Origin: Albugo candida
Lineage: Eukaryota; Oomycota; Peronosporomycetes; Albuginales; Albuginaceae
Direction: 5' to 3'
Assembly (NCBI GenBank): GCA_905220665.1
Contig: CAJNAR010000183.1
Location: 62,001 to 126,000 of the forward strand
DNA: 64,000 nt
Shown: positions 46,800 through 60,234 of the stretch, in pieces
Layout of the letters: each line of letters starts with the position of its first letter
Position numbering within the stretch: position 1 is the first letter of the stretch
Translations under genes and position numbers: made by a program
The notes under the pieces: model-generated
What the model was told of the DNA's origin: nothing
The model's database searches: none
Seen by the model: only the letters and a program-made list of their open reading frames with translations

Positions 46800-49700
46800 G
46801 TCGTTGGACCCCTTTTGGTTCAGTACTAAGGGAATCTCATCGGATTATAATTCTTGAACCAAAAAGATCATTCTTTCCGTCAATACAAACGGAATCAAAA
46901 AGAATGGTCACCTTGCCATCCAACATACCTTTTCCAAATACGCACTTTGTTGCTTGCAGGATACACGTTTTCTTGATCGTCAGCACCTGGATAAATTTCG
47001 TTTTCACCTGGCATCGACCTTCAACACTAAATCTTTTGTCAGTGATACGAATAGTCTTCACTCTCACCCCTCTCGGGAACGAGTGAACGGTGTAATGACA
47101 ATTCTCCGAAACGATTTTCCTGGTTTTCGAACTTCGGAAGTAGTACCCAGTCTCACGGTTCATGCTCGTTATCTGGTGGTTCGTTTGGTGGTTCATGAAG
47201 CACCAGTATACGTCCACAACGTTTATGCTCCTGTGGATTCAACGGAACGAAAACCTTTTTCGATCAGCTTCAAACTGGATCGTTCGAAGCAAACGCATCA
47301 CACATCGTTTGTGGAGATCTCAATACAACTCTTTGTCCAAGTTTGGATCGTTCTAGTGGTTCTTCTCGACACCGAGTCGGCTCTCATGTCTGGAATGGAT
47401 TTCAAACTTGGGTGTTATCGATGCGTGGCGTCAAAAGCATCCGGAGGAATGTGTCTTCATGGGACCTCAGCCAAGACGTAATCGGCTGGATTAGATCCTT
47501 TTGTCGGAAAATCTGTTCCGTACAATTTATAACGATTTAAGTTATGCCACTCATCCCCAAACGGGAGACCATTTGGAACATGCACTCACGTTTGCAAATC
47601 CGAGCCAACTTCAGGGCCGTGGTTACTGGAAATGTCCTCTCTCGTTATTCGAGTACCCAGTTATCACATAAGCTATCGAAGCGGAAGCAGATCTTATTCT
47701 AGCAAATCTTCGTGCTTTATCTTATCCCGGAAAGGATTATGAACGTTGGAAGAAGTATATGAAGCGTTCACTTCAGAAAATGCAAAAGAAGACTCGACGT
47801 CAAGAGGAGGATGAGCTCGTTCGAGCTCAATTGGAGTTGGAACATGCTGCATCCCCTTATCGCATGTCGAATCAAGATCAAGAAAATCAGGTGTACAAAG
47901 CAGCACTCCATTCTTATCATCAACAAGTGACGAGCTCCTCGAAGTACAATCAAGACTCCGTCTTCGACCACCAGACGAAGACTATGGAGAAATCATCCCG
48001 ATATTGTTTTTCGCGCCCTCGAATCAACTTATCATCGTGTTCCTTTAGAAGAAGAATCCTTCCGAATGGCAAATTGTCAGCGAATCCAATCGACATCACC
48101 CTTCGGTTCACTGATGACTGGGGTGGAATTATGGGTGATAAAACAAGTTCGACTGCAGTCCCTGTTCGTCTTTGTGCTCGAAAACAACAAACGCTGATCG
48201 ACTCAATAACGAGGGCATTACAGCTCTGATTTGTCGTTCCTTTCTGCTCCGTTAGCCAAATCGGAATTGGATGGCGCTATAAAAATTATGCGCGGATACT
48301 CATCACCTGGAATAGTTGGATCACCGGCAGCATTCAACCAACTCGCTCCTAACGTTTTTGGTGATTGTTTGCAAATTGTCTTTAACTATCAACTTGGTCG
48401 AGGCTCTTCGCTGCGCTCTCAGCGTAGTTCTGCAATCACGTTGATTTACAAAAAGGATCTCGAGCAGATCCTGGCGGCTATCGTCCAATCGCATTGATAT
48501 GCGTGGATGTGAAAGTGCTGTCGAAAGTACTTGCCTATCGACTACAGAAAGTACTTCCGAAATTAATACACGAAGATCAAAAAGCATTTCTGAAAGGTAG
48601 ATCCATCCACCACCACATTCGGTACATGAGTGATCTACAGGATTTGATCACTTATCGTGGTGAAGAAGAATATGCAACCTTTCTCGATTTTGAGAAAGCG
48701 TACGATCGAGTGGATTGGGCGTACATGTTTGCAGTGCTTTCGAAAATGAATTGTGGAATTTGGTTATCAAGTGGACAAAGCTTCTTTACACCGACACGAG
48801 TGTTTCGCTGTTGTTGAATGGAACGCTTTCACCAAAGATCACTCCTTCTCGCGGAGTCAAACAAGGTGATCCACTCTTCGCATTGCTCTTCATTATGACA
48901 ATTGAGCCGTTGGTTAATCTATTGCGGAGGAACGATGACCCTGGTATTTGTATCACTTCAATGGATACATCAACCAGTTTAGTCTTTGCGGACGACTCGA
49001 CTTTGTTATCTTCTTCTCTCGGTGGAGTGGAGGCTCAGCTTGCGATCGTTCAACATTATTGTGATGGCTCAGGAGCAAAGTTGAATCGGTCAAAGTCGAC
49101 TTTACTTCCGCTTAACCGTCATCAAGTCTGTCCTCCGTTCGCTTTGGGGAAAGTTTTTTCACGGAGCGAGTCAGTCAAGTGCTTAGGAATTCCTTTCAGT
49201 CAATCACCAGTGGGTGATTTGATGATTGAATCTCTAGAAAATCGTTTCTATGGTGGTTTTCGTCAGTGGTTTGGTCGCGCAAGAGAGGTGCATGGACGTT
49301 TACTGGTGGGCTAGACTAAGGTTTCGTCAAGTTTATGGCATTTCATGACACACTTTCATATCCCGCAGCATTTACTGCGACGTTGGCAATCGATGTTAAA
49401 TCGATTTGCGTTGAGTCGAAAGTACGAGCGGGATTCAAGACACATGCAACTATTTCGATCGGAACTCTTATATCTTCCTTATTCACATGGTGGTTTGCAG
49501 GTTTCGATGATTTAAAATCAATTAAAGAAGCAACGACTCCAATTCCTCCAACAATTTGCGCTCCATTCAAGTACGGCTGTTCCAAGCAACTGGACACTGA
49601 CTGGAGTAGAGATGGTGAAGACCATCTTACCCAACTTTGGACCGTTCAAGCCGCTTATTATCCTAACGATATCCCCTCGTCGGCATGCTACCATAGTTTG

Positions 49701-50970
49701 TTGGAATGTAGCGTCATCATGGTGGAAGCAGACGTGCGTTTGGTGGAGTCAAAGTAAATGGGAGCTCTCACCGACGACTTTGTCTTCGCAGAAGCAATCC
49801 ATAGTTATGTTAAATGCTCCTGTGTGGCTTTATATGGATAATCATCTCCACTTTGAGCAGCGACAACGTTCTACTAGTGCTGTTGCTCATCGTCGATGTA
49901 TGAGAATGGTCCCCGAACCTGCGCTTACTTCTTGGATGCAGTTCGTTCAAGCGTTTCGTATCCGTTCTCTGCGTGACTTGTTCCGTGGAAGATCAACTTG
50001 GTTCGATTCGCCTTCATAGTTTATCTTGTGTTTCAGCACGCACTCAGATGGCACTCCAGAGGAAGTTTCCACGACCAAGCCTTTGCGACGATTGTACGTC
50101 GAAGCTACTCAAATTCTTTGTCGATTTCAACCAGAGGGTGTGTTGTGTACTGTGAGTTCACTTTCCGAAGCTCATCCGTTTCATTTTGGCATTCAACTTT
50201 CGGATAAGAAAGTTTTCTTTCCTAATATTCCTCGGATCAACTCTTTCGAGTTGTTAGTATAGCAGAACCACCGGATTAGCCACACCCAATGTTGCTGCAC
50301 TTACCGGAGAGGGACCGGACAGCTGCTTCGACTTGGGTAAAGATTTTCTCAAAGGGTTTTCAACGTCTTAGTGGACGTTTATTACCAATCTACTCGGTCA
50401 TTAAGCTCCGACTTACGTATTCAATTCTACCAGTGCGATCCCGGTTCTGGTATGTGAAGAAAGCTCATCCGAAAATCGTCTTGTGCACACAGGAGCATTG
50501 TGGTGAAGTGGAGAGTTATCAGCATCTGTTTTTCGAATGTAGTAGGACATACACGATTTGGGAAGAGCTATTTCCATCGTGGATAGCTTTCTTTTCAGCT
50601 CGACCTAAGTGGTTGCACATTGCGTGTCTACGACTTCCTCTCCTCCGTGAAACGTGGAAGTCATTCAGGGTTTTGTTGGAGGATCTTTAGTTTGCATTGG
50701 TTGCCATTGCAATCCACTTCATCTGGACGGATCGCAATTGACGACTATTCGATGAAGCATCTTCAACACCAACAGCACCAGCTATATTGGTGATCTATAG
50801 CACATTCAGTGCCCATATTCGGTTTTACCAACGGCAGTGCTATGATCCCGCACAGCTTGACCATCTTCAGACGGTTTTGCTCGGCCTATTGCAATCGGGT
50901 TCAGCTAAACGATATTTCTCCAGTAGATCAACTCTTTTCAAGATACGAAGGTGTGAGAGCTTATAAGTCC
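46800..50970 (+). pseudogene. LINE ORF2 (endonuclease and reverse transcriptase)
   Basis: Endonuclease region: HLAIQHTFSKYALCCLQDTR (46905), VYVHNVYAPVDSTERKPF (47208) and IVCGDLNTTLCPSLDRSSGS (47310). Reverse transcriptase in three overlapping frames: YRPIALICVDVKVLSKVLAY (48480), IHEDQKAFLKGRSIHHHIRY and TFLDFEKAYDRVDW (48560-48720), then SRGVKQGDPLFALLF (48850) and the catalytic FADD (about 48988). C-terminal zf-RVT-like CTQEHCGEVESYQHLFFEC (50490). The enzyme would nick target DNA and prime reverse transcription in place. Frameshifts at about 47280, 48490, 48770 and 49320 inactivate it. Confidence 0.85.
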
Positions 50971-51030
50971 GGTCTGAGTGGTCTAGTCTACTCACCGGTC
51001 CTTCCTTGCGCCAAGTTTACTTTTGTGTGA

Positions 51031-54000
51031 CTTTGCAAGCCACATCTGCATGTATTTCATGTTACTTATTAGAGTCTAGGCATTTAGAGAAGTCATTTCT
51101 TGTCGAATTGTAGTAATATAGACAACTTCAACTGAGCTCAACAGATATAAATACGTCCTCTTCATCTAACTCTGCTATGTAGATTATTTTTGGTCATTTT
51201 TTACGTGATAGCCACTGTTCCCGGATGTCCCGAGTGCAAAGCGCTCGTCAGCATTCCTGTGGAGGCCACCGCATCTAATGCATAATGGGAATGAAACCAT
51301 CTGGAGTTCACACAGAAAACGCTCATCCTTTCCACTCTATCTGCGAAAGAGATATATTATAGACTGAGTAAGTTTTCAGTCTATGCTTTCTAATCACTTT
51401 CGCCTCTTCGTCATAGCTAATTGGATTTCTCGACATGGACCGTTTGTAGTCCACAATTGAATTAAGCTCCTCGATTCGCACAGCTGGTAGCGATTCAAGT
51501 AAGTCCCATTCTCAAGTATCATCATACAAACTGCCCGAAATCGCGCAAACTCGATGTCACTCAATTTCGAAAATTGACTTGTATCTCCAACTAGCGACGC
51601 CATTAAATTGATTCCATTGAGCGCGGTGGTATCATAGTGCTTGGAGCCCAGCGGCTACGCGTCTTATGCGTATCGTGAGCGTCCTAATGGCATCTTGCCA
51701 ATCCCTTTAAAAAGAAGGAGAGATTAGTTCGAAGATGTTGGAAGTAGCGACACATCTTTTGCTCTACCTCAAACTAGACTCGTGGCTAGTAACATACCTC
51801 TATCATAGTGGAAACCTTCAGATAAAATATCGATCAACGACATACCAGCGCACATGCATCACAAACAAGTATACTGCTTCTGAAGTAGTCAATCTGCACA
51901 TGTGATAAGAGTCTAGATAAAGTGATGAGACATATCGTAGATTTTATGCTCATCATTGAACTATTGGTTACTATCCAGACGAAGGATGCCTACTGAACAT
52001 AAATAAAAGCAGCTCAAAACAAACTTCATTGTCGTTGAGCACTAACGACGCGTTCAAATCGTATAAGATGAAGTTGTCCTTACTATCCTGTGAATTTATT
52101 TGTAGATGCTCTATCCTTTTGTATCTCTAAAATCTGGGCATGAAGATCTTCTTGAGAAGTGAGGGCGTCAGCTAGATCACAACAATACTGTTGAGGTAAA
52201 GCCGTTCAATTCGTAATCAGGTTATACACTGGAGCAAACTTTTATTGGTATCTATTGAGGTCAAGTGGAAGTATTCAGATTCTCATTTCCGGGCGCTGGC
52301 TATCGTCCATGATTTTTCATTTGGTGAAAGTTGGCACCTTTCGCTTCGAACTGGCAATATTACCACGTACGTAGAGAAGAAGTTAGCATTTCCTCTAAAG
52401 CACAAGCGTATTTCAACAGTGATACACTTTATTCATCGTAATGAACAATGATCTTTGTTGCCAGACACAAGTGTAGCGGCCTCTGTGTAAAAATGACACC
52501 TCTTTTGAGAATGAGCGCCACGATAGATTCCTACACGAGTTTACTCTAGCCACCTTTACTTTGCGTCTATTCTGCGTGATCCCTGCGACAGGCATTGACA
52601 TAAGCTGCAAAATTACAGGGTGCTTGATAAGCCTGGACTGGAGCCGATGGTCATAGGTGGATCGTTTGATGTATTGAAAGCTACATCAATCGGCAGATAT
52701 TTCAGGCATGTTGATCTCTTCAAGCTACCATGTTCAGACTCGCCATCGTATTTTCCCAGAAAGCGCCTCTACGATCATTTCTCCCAACTTCATAGATTCA
52801 TTTCCAAGCTATATGACCAGATGCGTAGCTGCTCCCGAAATAGAGGGCGCCTGAATATGGTATTCCTGATCTAAATAAGATGCAGAAAATGAGAAGCTCG
52901 ATGTTGATTGTGCTCAACTTTGCCTCGTGTCTGCTTAACGTGATTTGGATCGTAGTGAGCTTTTGGAAGTTAATCGATTGGTGAGACACCGCTATCGAAA
53001 ATACTTCGAGACAATTTGCTGGGAGTATGAGCTTACCTTTGACGTACTCTGAGTGGAGATAGTTCTGGAATAGGTCAAATAGTCCCCGCTGAACACGAGA
53101 GCATTCGAATTGTGCTCTAAGCCTCCCTGAACGTAGCACGAGTGGATTATAATGAGCATCTCCGAGTAGACAATTTCATCGTTCGCGTTAAGTAGCATCC
53201 CGAACCCAGTTTTGCTGTCTTGGACTTCGATTTCTTGGTTCTTTCGAATTCTAACTCTGCCTTCGTACTGCTGAGAGGTTTACTGGCATCATGTACCTTT
53301 ACTTGTTCCCCTTATTGTTGCTGATTTTGCTGAGACACTGCGAAACCAGGTAGCGCAAAACCATTCCGGTCAAGTCCGAACCACACCGTCTGTTCATGGG
53401 ATAGTTTAGTGAATATTGGTAAAATTACAGCAAAGATGCTTTCAATTTAACTTTTAGTGGTGGGTATGTTTATTTTCGAATTGAAATCATCTTCATTCAC
53501 TTGGTCCTGATGAAATGATTAAATTTTCTTTTTCGTGTTTATCTGTCCGTAACTATTTTAACTGTTTATTTAAAGGGTGAATCCTCAATTTTATTGTTTT
53601 TTTGGCAGATGTAAATTGGTGAATTGTTTACATCCCATTCATCTCTTCTTTCAATTCGGTATCATCATAAGCAGCGAGAATGCAACTAGTATCTAATGAG
53701 TAGTTCAGCTATGTGTGGATCCAGCAAATGTAGTTCGTTTTCTCCAATTGCATTGCTTCGGTCATCTCACCTCTGCGACATGTTTTGTGTGTATTGATGC
53801 TCTCCTCAAAGTTACGATTGTATGTAGGCGACTATGTTTATCCTCAGGTACTGTTGCTGCTAATCAGAATGTACATTTCAACTTCAGATACTTCCTGCTC
53901 ATCTTTTGCACGATTTGAAGTTTACGGTAGTGACAAAAGTGTGGAAGGTGCCTGTGACTGAGCTATTTTTGCTTGATTCGACGTGATCATGTAAAGCGTA

Positions 54001-55600
54001 TTGCCGAGATTCTATGTATCTAGTACACACGCTCTGTGTCAGCCTTTGCCGCTCTTTATTGGGCTGTTGCCGTCCAATCTTATTTTCACCACTGCGTAAG
54101 ACGAAGGTATATGGCACCATAAGTTAGATGATGTGGCGATCGGTAGGTATAGGAAGTGGCACTGTACGTTGCCCTTGCTAAGTGCTGCATATAAGGCACC
54201 ACACTATGTATAGCATAAATCTTGTGATTTGAAATCAGAATAAATAGACTTTATATTATCAGCATTACACCTCAACAGCCGAGTTGCTACATTTTATCCA
54301 AAATGTAATATAGAAAGCTTCTCCAGTAGGGCCTCTTCTAAAAATCAATCTAAACTCTGCACAGGAAGTTGGGAGGCCACTAAATACGACAGCATCCTCC
54401 CCAACAGCTTGAATGAAAGACAAAAGATAATCGCCTTTGACGTTCGAGAGAAGCTTCCTTTGGTTCTGCACTAATGCGGTGTTGCTACCTTCCAACAACA
54501 ATAACACCGTACAGCGCACTCGTCTTACAATAAATCACTACTAAATCTCAGCGATCAAACGTACTTATAAAGCGATTTTAATAATGTCGACCACGCTAGC
54601 TCGATCACACCATATAAATGGACAAACATTTCCCTCAATAAAGCGCGGTTTACTGTTTTTGAACTGTATACAAGGCTCGCAAAATGGATGCATCCGATGC
54701 TGAAACAACTTATAAGCGCATAATACACGCTCAGTCTTACAGTCATGCTATAGAATCACAAAGTTGTCTGCATGAAACGATAGAACAATTTTTGCCTACG
54801 CCAGGTCCTTATCAACAGGAAAGACCAAGGTCTACATCGAGGACCTGTGAGATCTCCAAGGCGAAGCGTCATAGGAGCATCAGTCGTGAGACGAAAGCGA
54901 TCGATCGCACCACCAGGACTACATTTTCGCTAAATTTTAGTAGTTCGTCTGAGTTCCTGAAAGGGACGACGATACAGAGCATATAAGATGAAATAAAGGG
55001 GTGAGGATGCCTTTGAAGTAAGTCATATGTCTATTAAATATCAATCCTAAGTAAAGAGGTATGTCTGTTTACTGAACCAAGAAATATATGAAGCGGTATA
55101 AAGCAGTAGTACGTACGGGTTATGAGGTACTCGCAATCTTTATTCCAGCAATTAATGTCTGGTGGTGATCACAGGTAGATCACCCACTAGATCGAAAGAC
55201 ATGATTGGCTGAAAGTTTTGATCAGAACCAAAGCTGGACCTAAGTTAAAAATGATAAATATAGAAGCGGTTTGGTGTAGATGAGCGAAATTCTACCAAAA
55301 CGTTTCATTGGATAAAAGACTGTTGATATACTCATTCCATATTCTCGTTGTTTAAGGTTTCAGAGGCTTCAAAATCGGATATTTGCCCAATAACAACGTT
55401 GCATTGCGATAAACACCTTTCACGAAGTCTTATGCGCTTATTCGCGGTGATGGCTCAGACTTTTGAAAACATTTTTGATGCAAGAATCTGATATCACAAC
55501 TTGATGATCAAGAAATTATTGCAATAATCTACTTGCGATCGACCGTGCGCATGTGAAAACGTACTTAAACATGCCCTAGTTATATTCACATTTTTTAATT
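51031..55600. other. Decayed stretch, no recognised gene
   Basis: Protein-like but broken frames occur: 51394-51603 minus (SLVGDTSQFSKLSDIEFARF), 52620-52874 plus, 52798-53198 minus, and 54684-54986 plus with an Arg/Ser-bearing segment (RPRSTSRTCEISKAKRHRSI). None gives a family I recognise and none is long enough to call a gene. Confidence 0.4.
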
Positions 55601-55706
55601 AATGGAACTTTCGATATCGAACGTCAAACGCAGGATGCGACTAGGTCTAAATTTGGTCGAAAACATTGCGCACTGGTCATTCGCATATTCACCGTCTAGT
55701 GCACAG

Positions 55707-56372
55707 ATGCTTCGAGCACTAGCCATACTACTCAGCCTTGTTTGCTTGAACGCCCAACCTCTAGAAGATGCTGGCGAAATCTCCATCCCTCCTGACGTCA
55801 GTAGTCGACAAACTCTGCTAGAAGAATTCGTGACTGAATATAAGGATTGTTTTGAGGAAAGGGACAAGGGCCGGTGCAAGAATGCCCTACGTATTATCAC
55901 GAATGGGGTCAAAGGAGCGATAGAACAGCTTCGAACATTTATACCTGCTCGTCAACGTATGCCCCACAGCCCAGCATCGGAGCATCAAAACAGCGAATTA
56001 CAATCGGAAATATGTGAGTATGCTGAAGGAACTTTTTCTGGGGGGCCGATAAAAGAGCTCTGTGTAAAAACTTTTGAGGCTTTCCGTACCACACTGGAAA
56101 ATATTGCGGAGCATGTACGGACTTTGCCCGTCGTGCAAGACAACCCTGAAGCTGTGAAAGCTTTTTTAATTGGACAATCCATGCACTTACTGGCCAAATG
56201 CTCTATGGACGAACGTCCCCGCTCTCTATGTGTCCAAACTTTCCTCGTTGTCGCCACTTTGTACCTTGGAAAACTCACAGTGGACGAAATGATGCACTTG
56301 TGGGAAATATGGAAAATTTGGCACTCGAATCATGCATTACCAATTATACCAGATGACGCTAATACTGTCTAA
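55707..56372 (+). CDS. Secreted protein with three cysteine pairs and internal repeat
   Basis: The intact ORF is 221 codons from the ATG at 55707. An upstream in-frame ATG at 55602 would bury the signal peptide. Residues 1-17 (MLRALAILLSLVCLNAQ) form a convincing signal peptide. The mature protein has exactly six cysteines in three pairs: C48/C57, C103/C119 and C165/C175. Each second Cys is followed by an amphipathic helix, with clear likeness between LCVKTFEAF (118-126) and LCVQTFLVV (174-182) and weaker likeness to RCKNALRII (56-64). The period is about 60 residues (57, 119, 175). The C terminus is Trp-rich (HLWEIWKIWH). There is no RXLR motif, glycan-binding or enzyme motif. A secreted, disulfide-bonded, possibly host-facing protein is inference. 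It is the best-preserved non-transposon gene in the window. Confidence 0.75.
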   Translation: MLRALAILLSLVCLNAQPLEDAGEISIPPDVSSRQTLLEEFVTEYKDCFEERDKGRCKNALRIITNGVKGAIEQLRTFIPARQRMPHSPASEHQNSELQSEICEYAEGTFSGGPIKELCVKTFEAFRTTLENIAEHVRTLPVVQDNPEAVKAFLIGQSMHLLAKCSMDERPRSLCVQTFLVVATLYLGKLTVDEMMHLWEIWKIWHSNHALPIIPDDANTV

Positions 56373-57240
56373 ACAGCAGGACGTTCAGACTCCACTGAGC
56401 ATACAATCAGAGCCTAGAAAGCATACTTCAGATGGATTTAGTCAATCAACATAACCTGCAAGACGAAATATTGTTTTTTTGCGGTAAGTTCCCGTTTATT
56501 GCCCTTCGTTCTCTATTTCTTTAACCATGCCGAACGAGTCTTCGTAGTCGCTGCTAGAGCATCAGTATTTTGACATGATGTTGCCTAAATAAACTATTTT
56601 GAATATCGCATTCGCATACCGTCCTTTATTTGAAAGACCACGGTTGATAGGTAAATACGTACTGGTGACAGCAAATTACCACATTTTGACTAGCACTCGG
56701 TTAGTTCCTGTACGCACTCATAGCCAGCCATGTAAAGGCATTCTTGTTCTCATTTGAGAGCTTGGAAGCATCATCGCTTGATCGCTTGATAGCTTTTGTG
56801 TCTCTTATAACATTCTTCCTTCAGAAAGAGTCCTTTATCGCAAGTACAGTCAAAAAGACCACGTGTGGTATTGTATGGGATACCAGAAGACAAAGGAGCA
56901 ATCAACAGTTTATCCAGATGGAAACAAACAAGGTCTGAGAGTATTGAATAAGAAGTGGTGTCATTTCTACGGCCTGTCAGGAGCAAGAACGCATCGCTGA
57001 GAATTTCAACTGGGATGACCGCGTGTGTTTTTTTATTGCCGCGAGTATTGATCTGGATTCCTCACCTTCTGCTCGAAAAGCAACCCTCTTCACAATAAAT
57101 CATCAGCACCCAATCACACCTAAGCAATGCCGCAATAAATATTCTACTATGTATCCTGAGTATGGACATCCGTCGTGTTCGGTCAACGGCGAAATAAGAA
57201 AAGCATATTTATGCAACATATTGGTATATCAAAGTGGAGA
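56373..57240. other. No recognised gene
   Basis: Short frames only; nothing recognised downstream of the secreted-protein ORF. Confidence 0.4.
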
Positions 57241-57475
57241 CTGTTAGCAGGTAGGCACTCCGCACTCGAGAGATGATTCGATTTGTTGGTTTACTTTCGT
57301 AAAGACTCCTCCTCTCGCTATCCCTGCTTCTACTATTTCTCCTATACCTATACCCAGTGTAAAAGATGCCCGAGCTCAGCGACTCGCTTGGAGAGTAGCG
57401 ATCGGCGCTAATCGCTACATCACGTAGGACTTTCGGGACGCCAAAAGGGCGGCACAAAGCGATGGACTTCCAACA
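57241..57475 (-). repeat. Copia LTR with short leader, inverted
   Basis: On the minus strand the LTR runs TGTTGGAAG (57475) to CCAACA (57284), 192 bp. It is followed by about 43 bp of leader ('gagtgcggagtgcctacctg') that matches the leader of the element at 1838-2060. No internal coding follows, and the flanking five bases do not match (cgatt, aagac). It is therefore a truncated element rather than a clean solo LTR. Confidence 0.75.
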
Positions 57476-60234
57476 AAGACAGGGCCAATGAATACCAACA
57501 ATCAGATTAGAAACTACGGTGATTTATTTACTTTGGGCACAATTCAATTTACACGACAACATCCCGCAGTTGAAATCACCATGCTTTACGCATCCACTAA
57601 TCGTTATGGGTCAACTGTACAGGTCACGATAAGCCTAAATTATTGTGAGAGAAGAGGATCTTGAACTGAAATAGGTCTCTTGGCTGGTGGACTGGTAAAA
57701 TGGAAAAGCAAGTTCGTGTATCACCGTCGTCGTAGACTGATTCCTGCAAAAATAAATGAAAAGAATTCTACAAAACATTCTTCAAAGTGTTCAATTGACT
57801 GGCCGACTTTGTTTCCACTTCGGTTTTAATGCTACCTTCAGGCCGAACTCATCACATATTTTGTGCTCCAGTCGTAGGGTATATATACACACAACGAAGA
57901 CCACTCCAATTGTAGCGCCCGGATAGATTCGGAGCTATGCGCCCTAAACTAAATCCAAACTTCATCAAAAGACTAATCTTCCAAAGTTTCTGTTCAGCTT
58001 GCTATGTCTGTAGTGATGTTATGCAATGATTTAACGGCTTCGGCTCACATTCTACCTCATTAGACTCGGTAGAAAAAAGAGTGCTTCAATTCTTCATGAC
58101 CCGAGCGTATGCAAGCGCTGCCATTCTCCTGCGAGATAAGAATCACCGAGACTAACAGCAATCTTGAACATAAACAAAGTACGTGCAACATCCTCCGTGT
58201 GCATATCAATATACTAATTTACAGGTCACGAGTATATACGATCTTTCCAATGTGATTTATAGATTGGTAGTGCCCATGGTAGCATGAGATCTTGATAACG
58301 TGTTGATGATGCTTTATATCTAATATTGCAATTTGGCATCGTGCATTGTACATTCACTTCATGTTATCATGTGTGTGTACCAACGTGTGTGCTACTACAC
58401 TCGAACTACGACAGCCCCGTTATCAAATGGTGAAGGATCAGAATAGGTAGAACGCGTTCTTTCCGCTACACAAGATACAGCTTACTTGACACTAGAAAAT
58501 GCTGCTAGCTTTACATTATGGAAGCTACATCGGGTACTTTCTAAAAGCTTCAGGTTTTGGCGCAATGGCATTCCTTCTGACAGCCATGGAGTGTTCTTTT
58601 ATTGCATTTAGATGATGATGCACCAATTTGTTTCGTAATACGAAAGTGGAATGAACAAAGTGCATGATTTCCTTGACATGTACACACGACGCATCAATCA
58701 CAAGAGCAGCAACACTCTTCCGATGAAATACACCGGAGTCTACGATGCCTCTAACCATGGGTACTGCCGTTTGTTTTCCCAGAGTGTGCATCCTTTTTTG
58801 TGTCTGCGGCTACGTTAGATAACGTGATAGCTATGATTGACAGCTTTCTGGCTAGTGCCTGATTAGTCATGACTTTGCAACATTGCGGTTGTAGCAAAGA
58901 AAAAAAGCAAGTTTATTGTTGGCAGTCGTCCTCCATCTGAATTGGAATAAGAAACTTGCTGCTTTCCTACCGCTAGTTGCTACGTTAAAAGTCATTGAAA
59001 AGACAAAGTTTCCTGAATGGATTATATTTCATAACGACCAAAATCCGACCAATGTAACTGATGCATCTATCTTGACATTCATATTCCAGCCGCTGAGAAT
59101 GGCGCTGACTGACTTCTTCAATGGCGTAATCGTGCAATTTAGTATGGTTGTAAAAACCTTGGATCTAAGTTGCCGCACACTGAAGACATACGTTTTCCCT
59201 CCGACTTGTGACTCCGAATTTATCATCTGGCATGTGTACTAGGAAGCTGTCATGTGATCAAGAAGTGAGAGAAAGAAGTGACAAGTGGCAGCCTTTATGT
59301 TCGAAAATGTTTATGATATTCTGCACGTATCATAGTGAGAAAGAAATGCAGGTCCGCTAGGCTGAGGGTTTTAAAAATTGCACCATCGCTCATGCATTAT
59401 GTCGGTAGTGGATGTACCAAGAACTCCATCACACTTCTTACGTGGCTTCTCCCTATCAATTGACGTATAACCCAAGATAATGTCAGCTTCGTAATATACT
59501 TTAATAACCACAAAGTTTTGCTCTTAAGAAGAGATTTATTGGATGCATCAAGAAGTCACCGTTTTCCCGCCTTAATTGACGAGCAGGCATTCAAATGCTT
59601 TGTCTACTGATAGCTCAAAAGCGGCTGAGCTTCACCACACATACCATCGCGTAGATAGATGAAACAATTAGTCTTATAGTGTAAGTAGAAACTCCGACGG
59701 GGATCTATTACGTATATATTACACGTTTTACTTTCTACCATGGCGTCGAAAACATTAGAGTGAAAGGAGAATCATATATGTGTATGTCCGGCTCTGCTCG
59801 CTTCTATCTTTCGCCAAAAGCATCTTTTCGAGTGAATTAGACTCTATAGCTAGAATATAATCAAACAGTTGTAGAAAAAGAATTTGGTTGATGCCGATGT
59901 TCAGAATGGACATAGGTGTGCTCTATCTGTGTCCTTCTACCAGACGTTTCCATACATTTCATTAATTCGTTGCATCGAGTTCATCTAATCGCTTGTGTGC
60001 GGTACAAATAACGAGCATAGACGCAAGGCACTACGTGCATGGACAAGAGATAGCTCTCTGTCTTTTGATACGTATCTATCTCCAGTCAGAGCGCATAAAC
60101 CTGTCTGAACAAACACATTCGACGATAACAAGCAAAGGGCGAATGGAACTGGCAGTTTTTTATCACACTTTATTCAATCGACAAAAAAGTCTCTCTCAGG
60201 ATATGCGGATCAATTAGGAATCGCTATAAGCTCC
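57476..60234. other. No recognised gene
   Basis: Frames at 58525-58791 (minus) and 58916-59242 (plus) are moderately long, without family motifs. The remainder is A/T-rich with no repeat partner noticed. Confidence 0.4.

Larger units (their letters stand above)
44338..51030 (+). mobile_element. L1-type LINE retrotransposon, near full length, inactive
   Basis: The element runs from its 5' leader (ACTTCTCAATTTTCCGGCTG, also present as a fragment at 17673) through a gag-like ORF1 and an ORF2 with endonuclease, reverse transcriptase and a C-terminal zinc-binding motif. It is more than 6.5 kb, so it was inserted nearly complete. Frameshifts and stops break both ORFs. The 3' end is approximate: coding similarity ends near 50970 and no poly-A is visible. 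Target duplications were not identified. Confidence 0.85.

Noticed and set aside
55560..55600. Possible oomycete core promoter ('attcacatttttt') before the cysteine-pair gene
   Set aside because: Only a partial match to the initiator pattern I remember; too weak to list as a feature.
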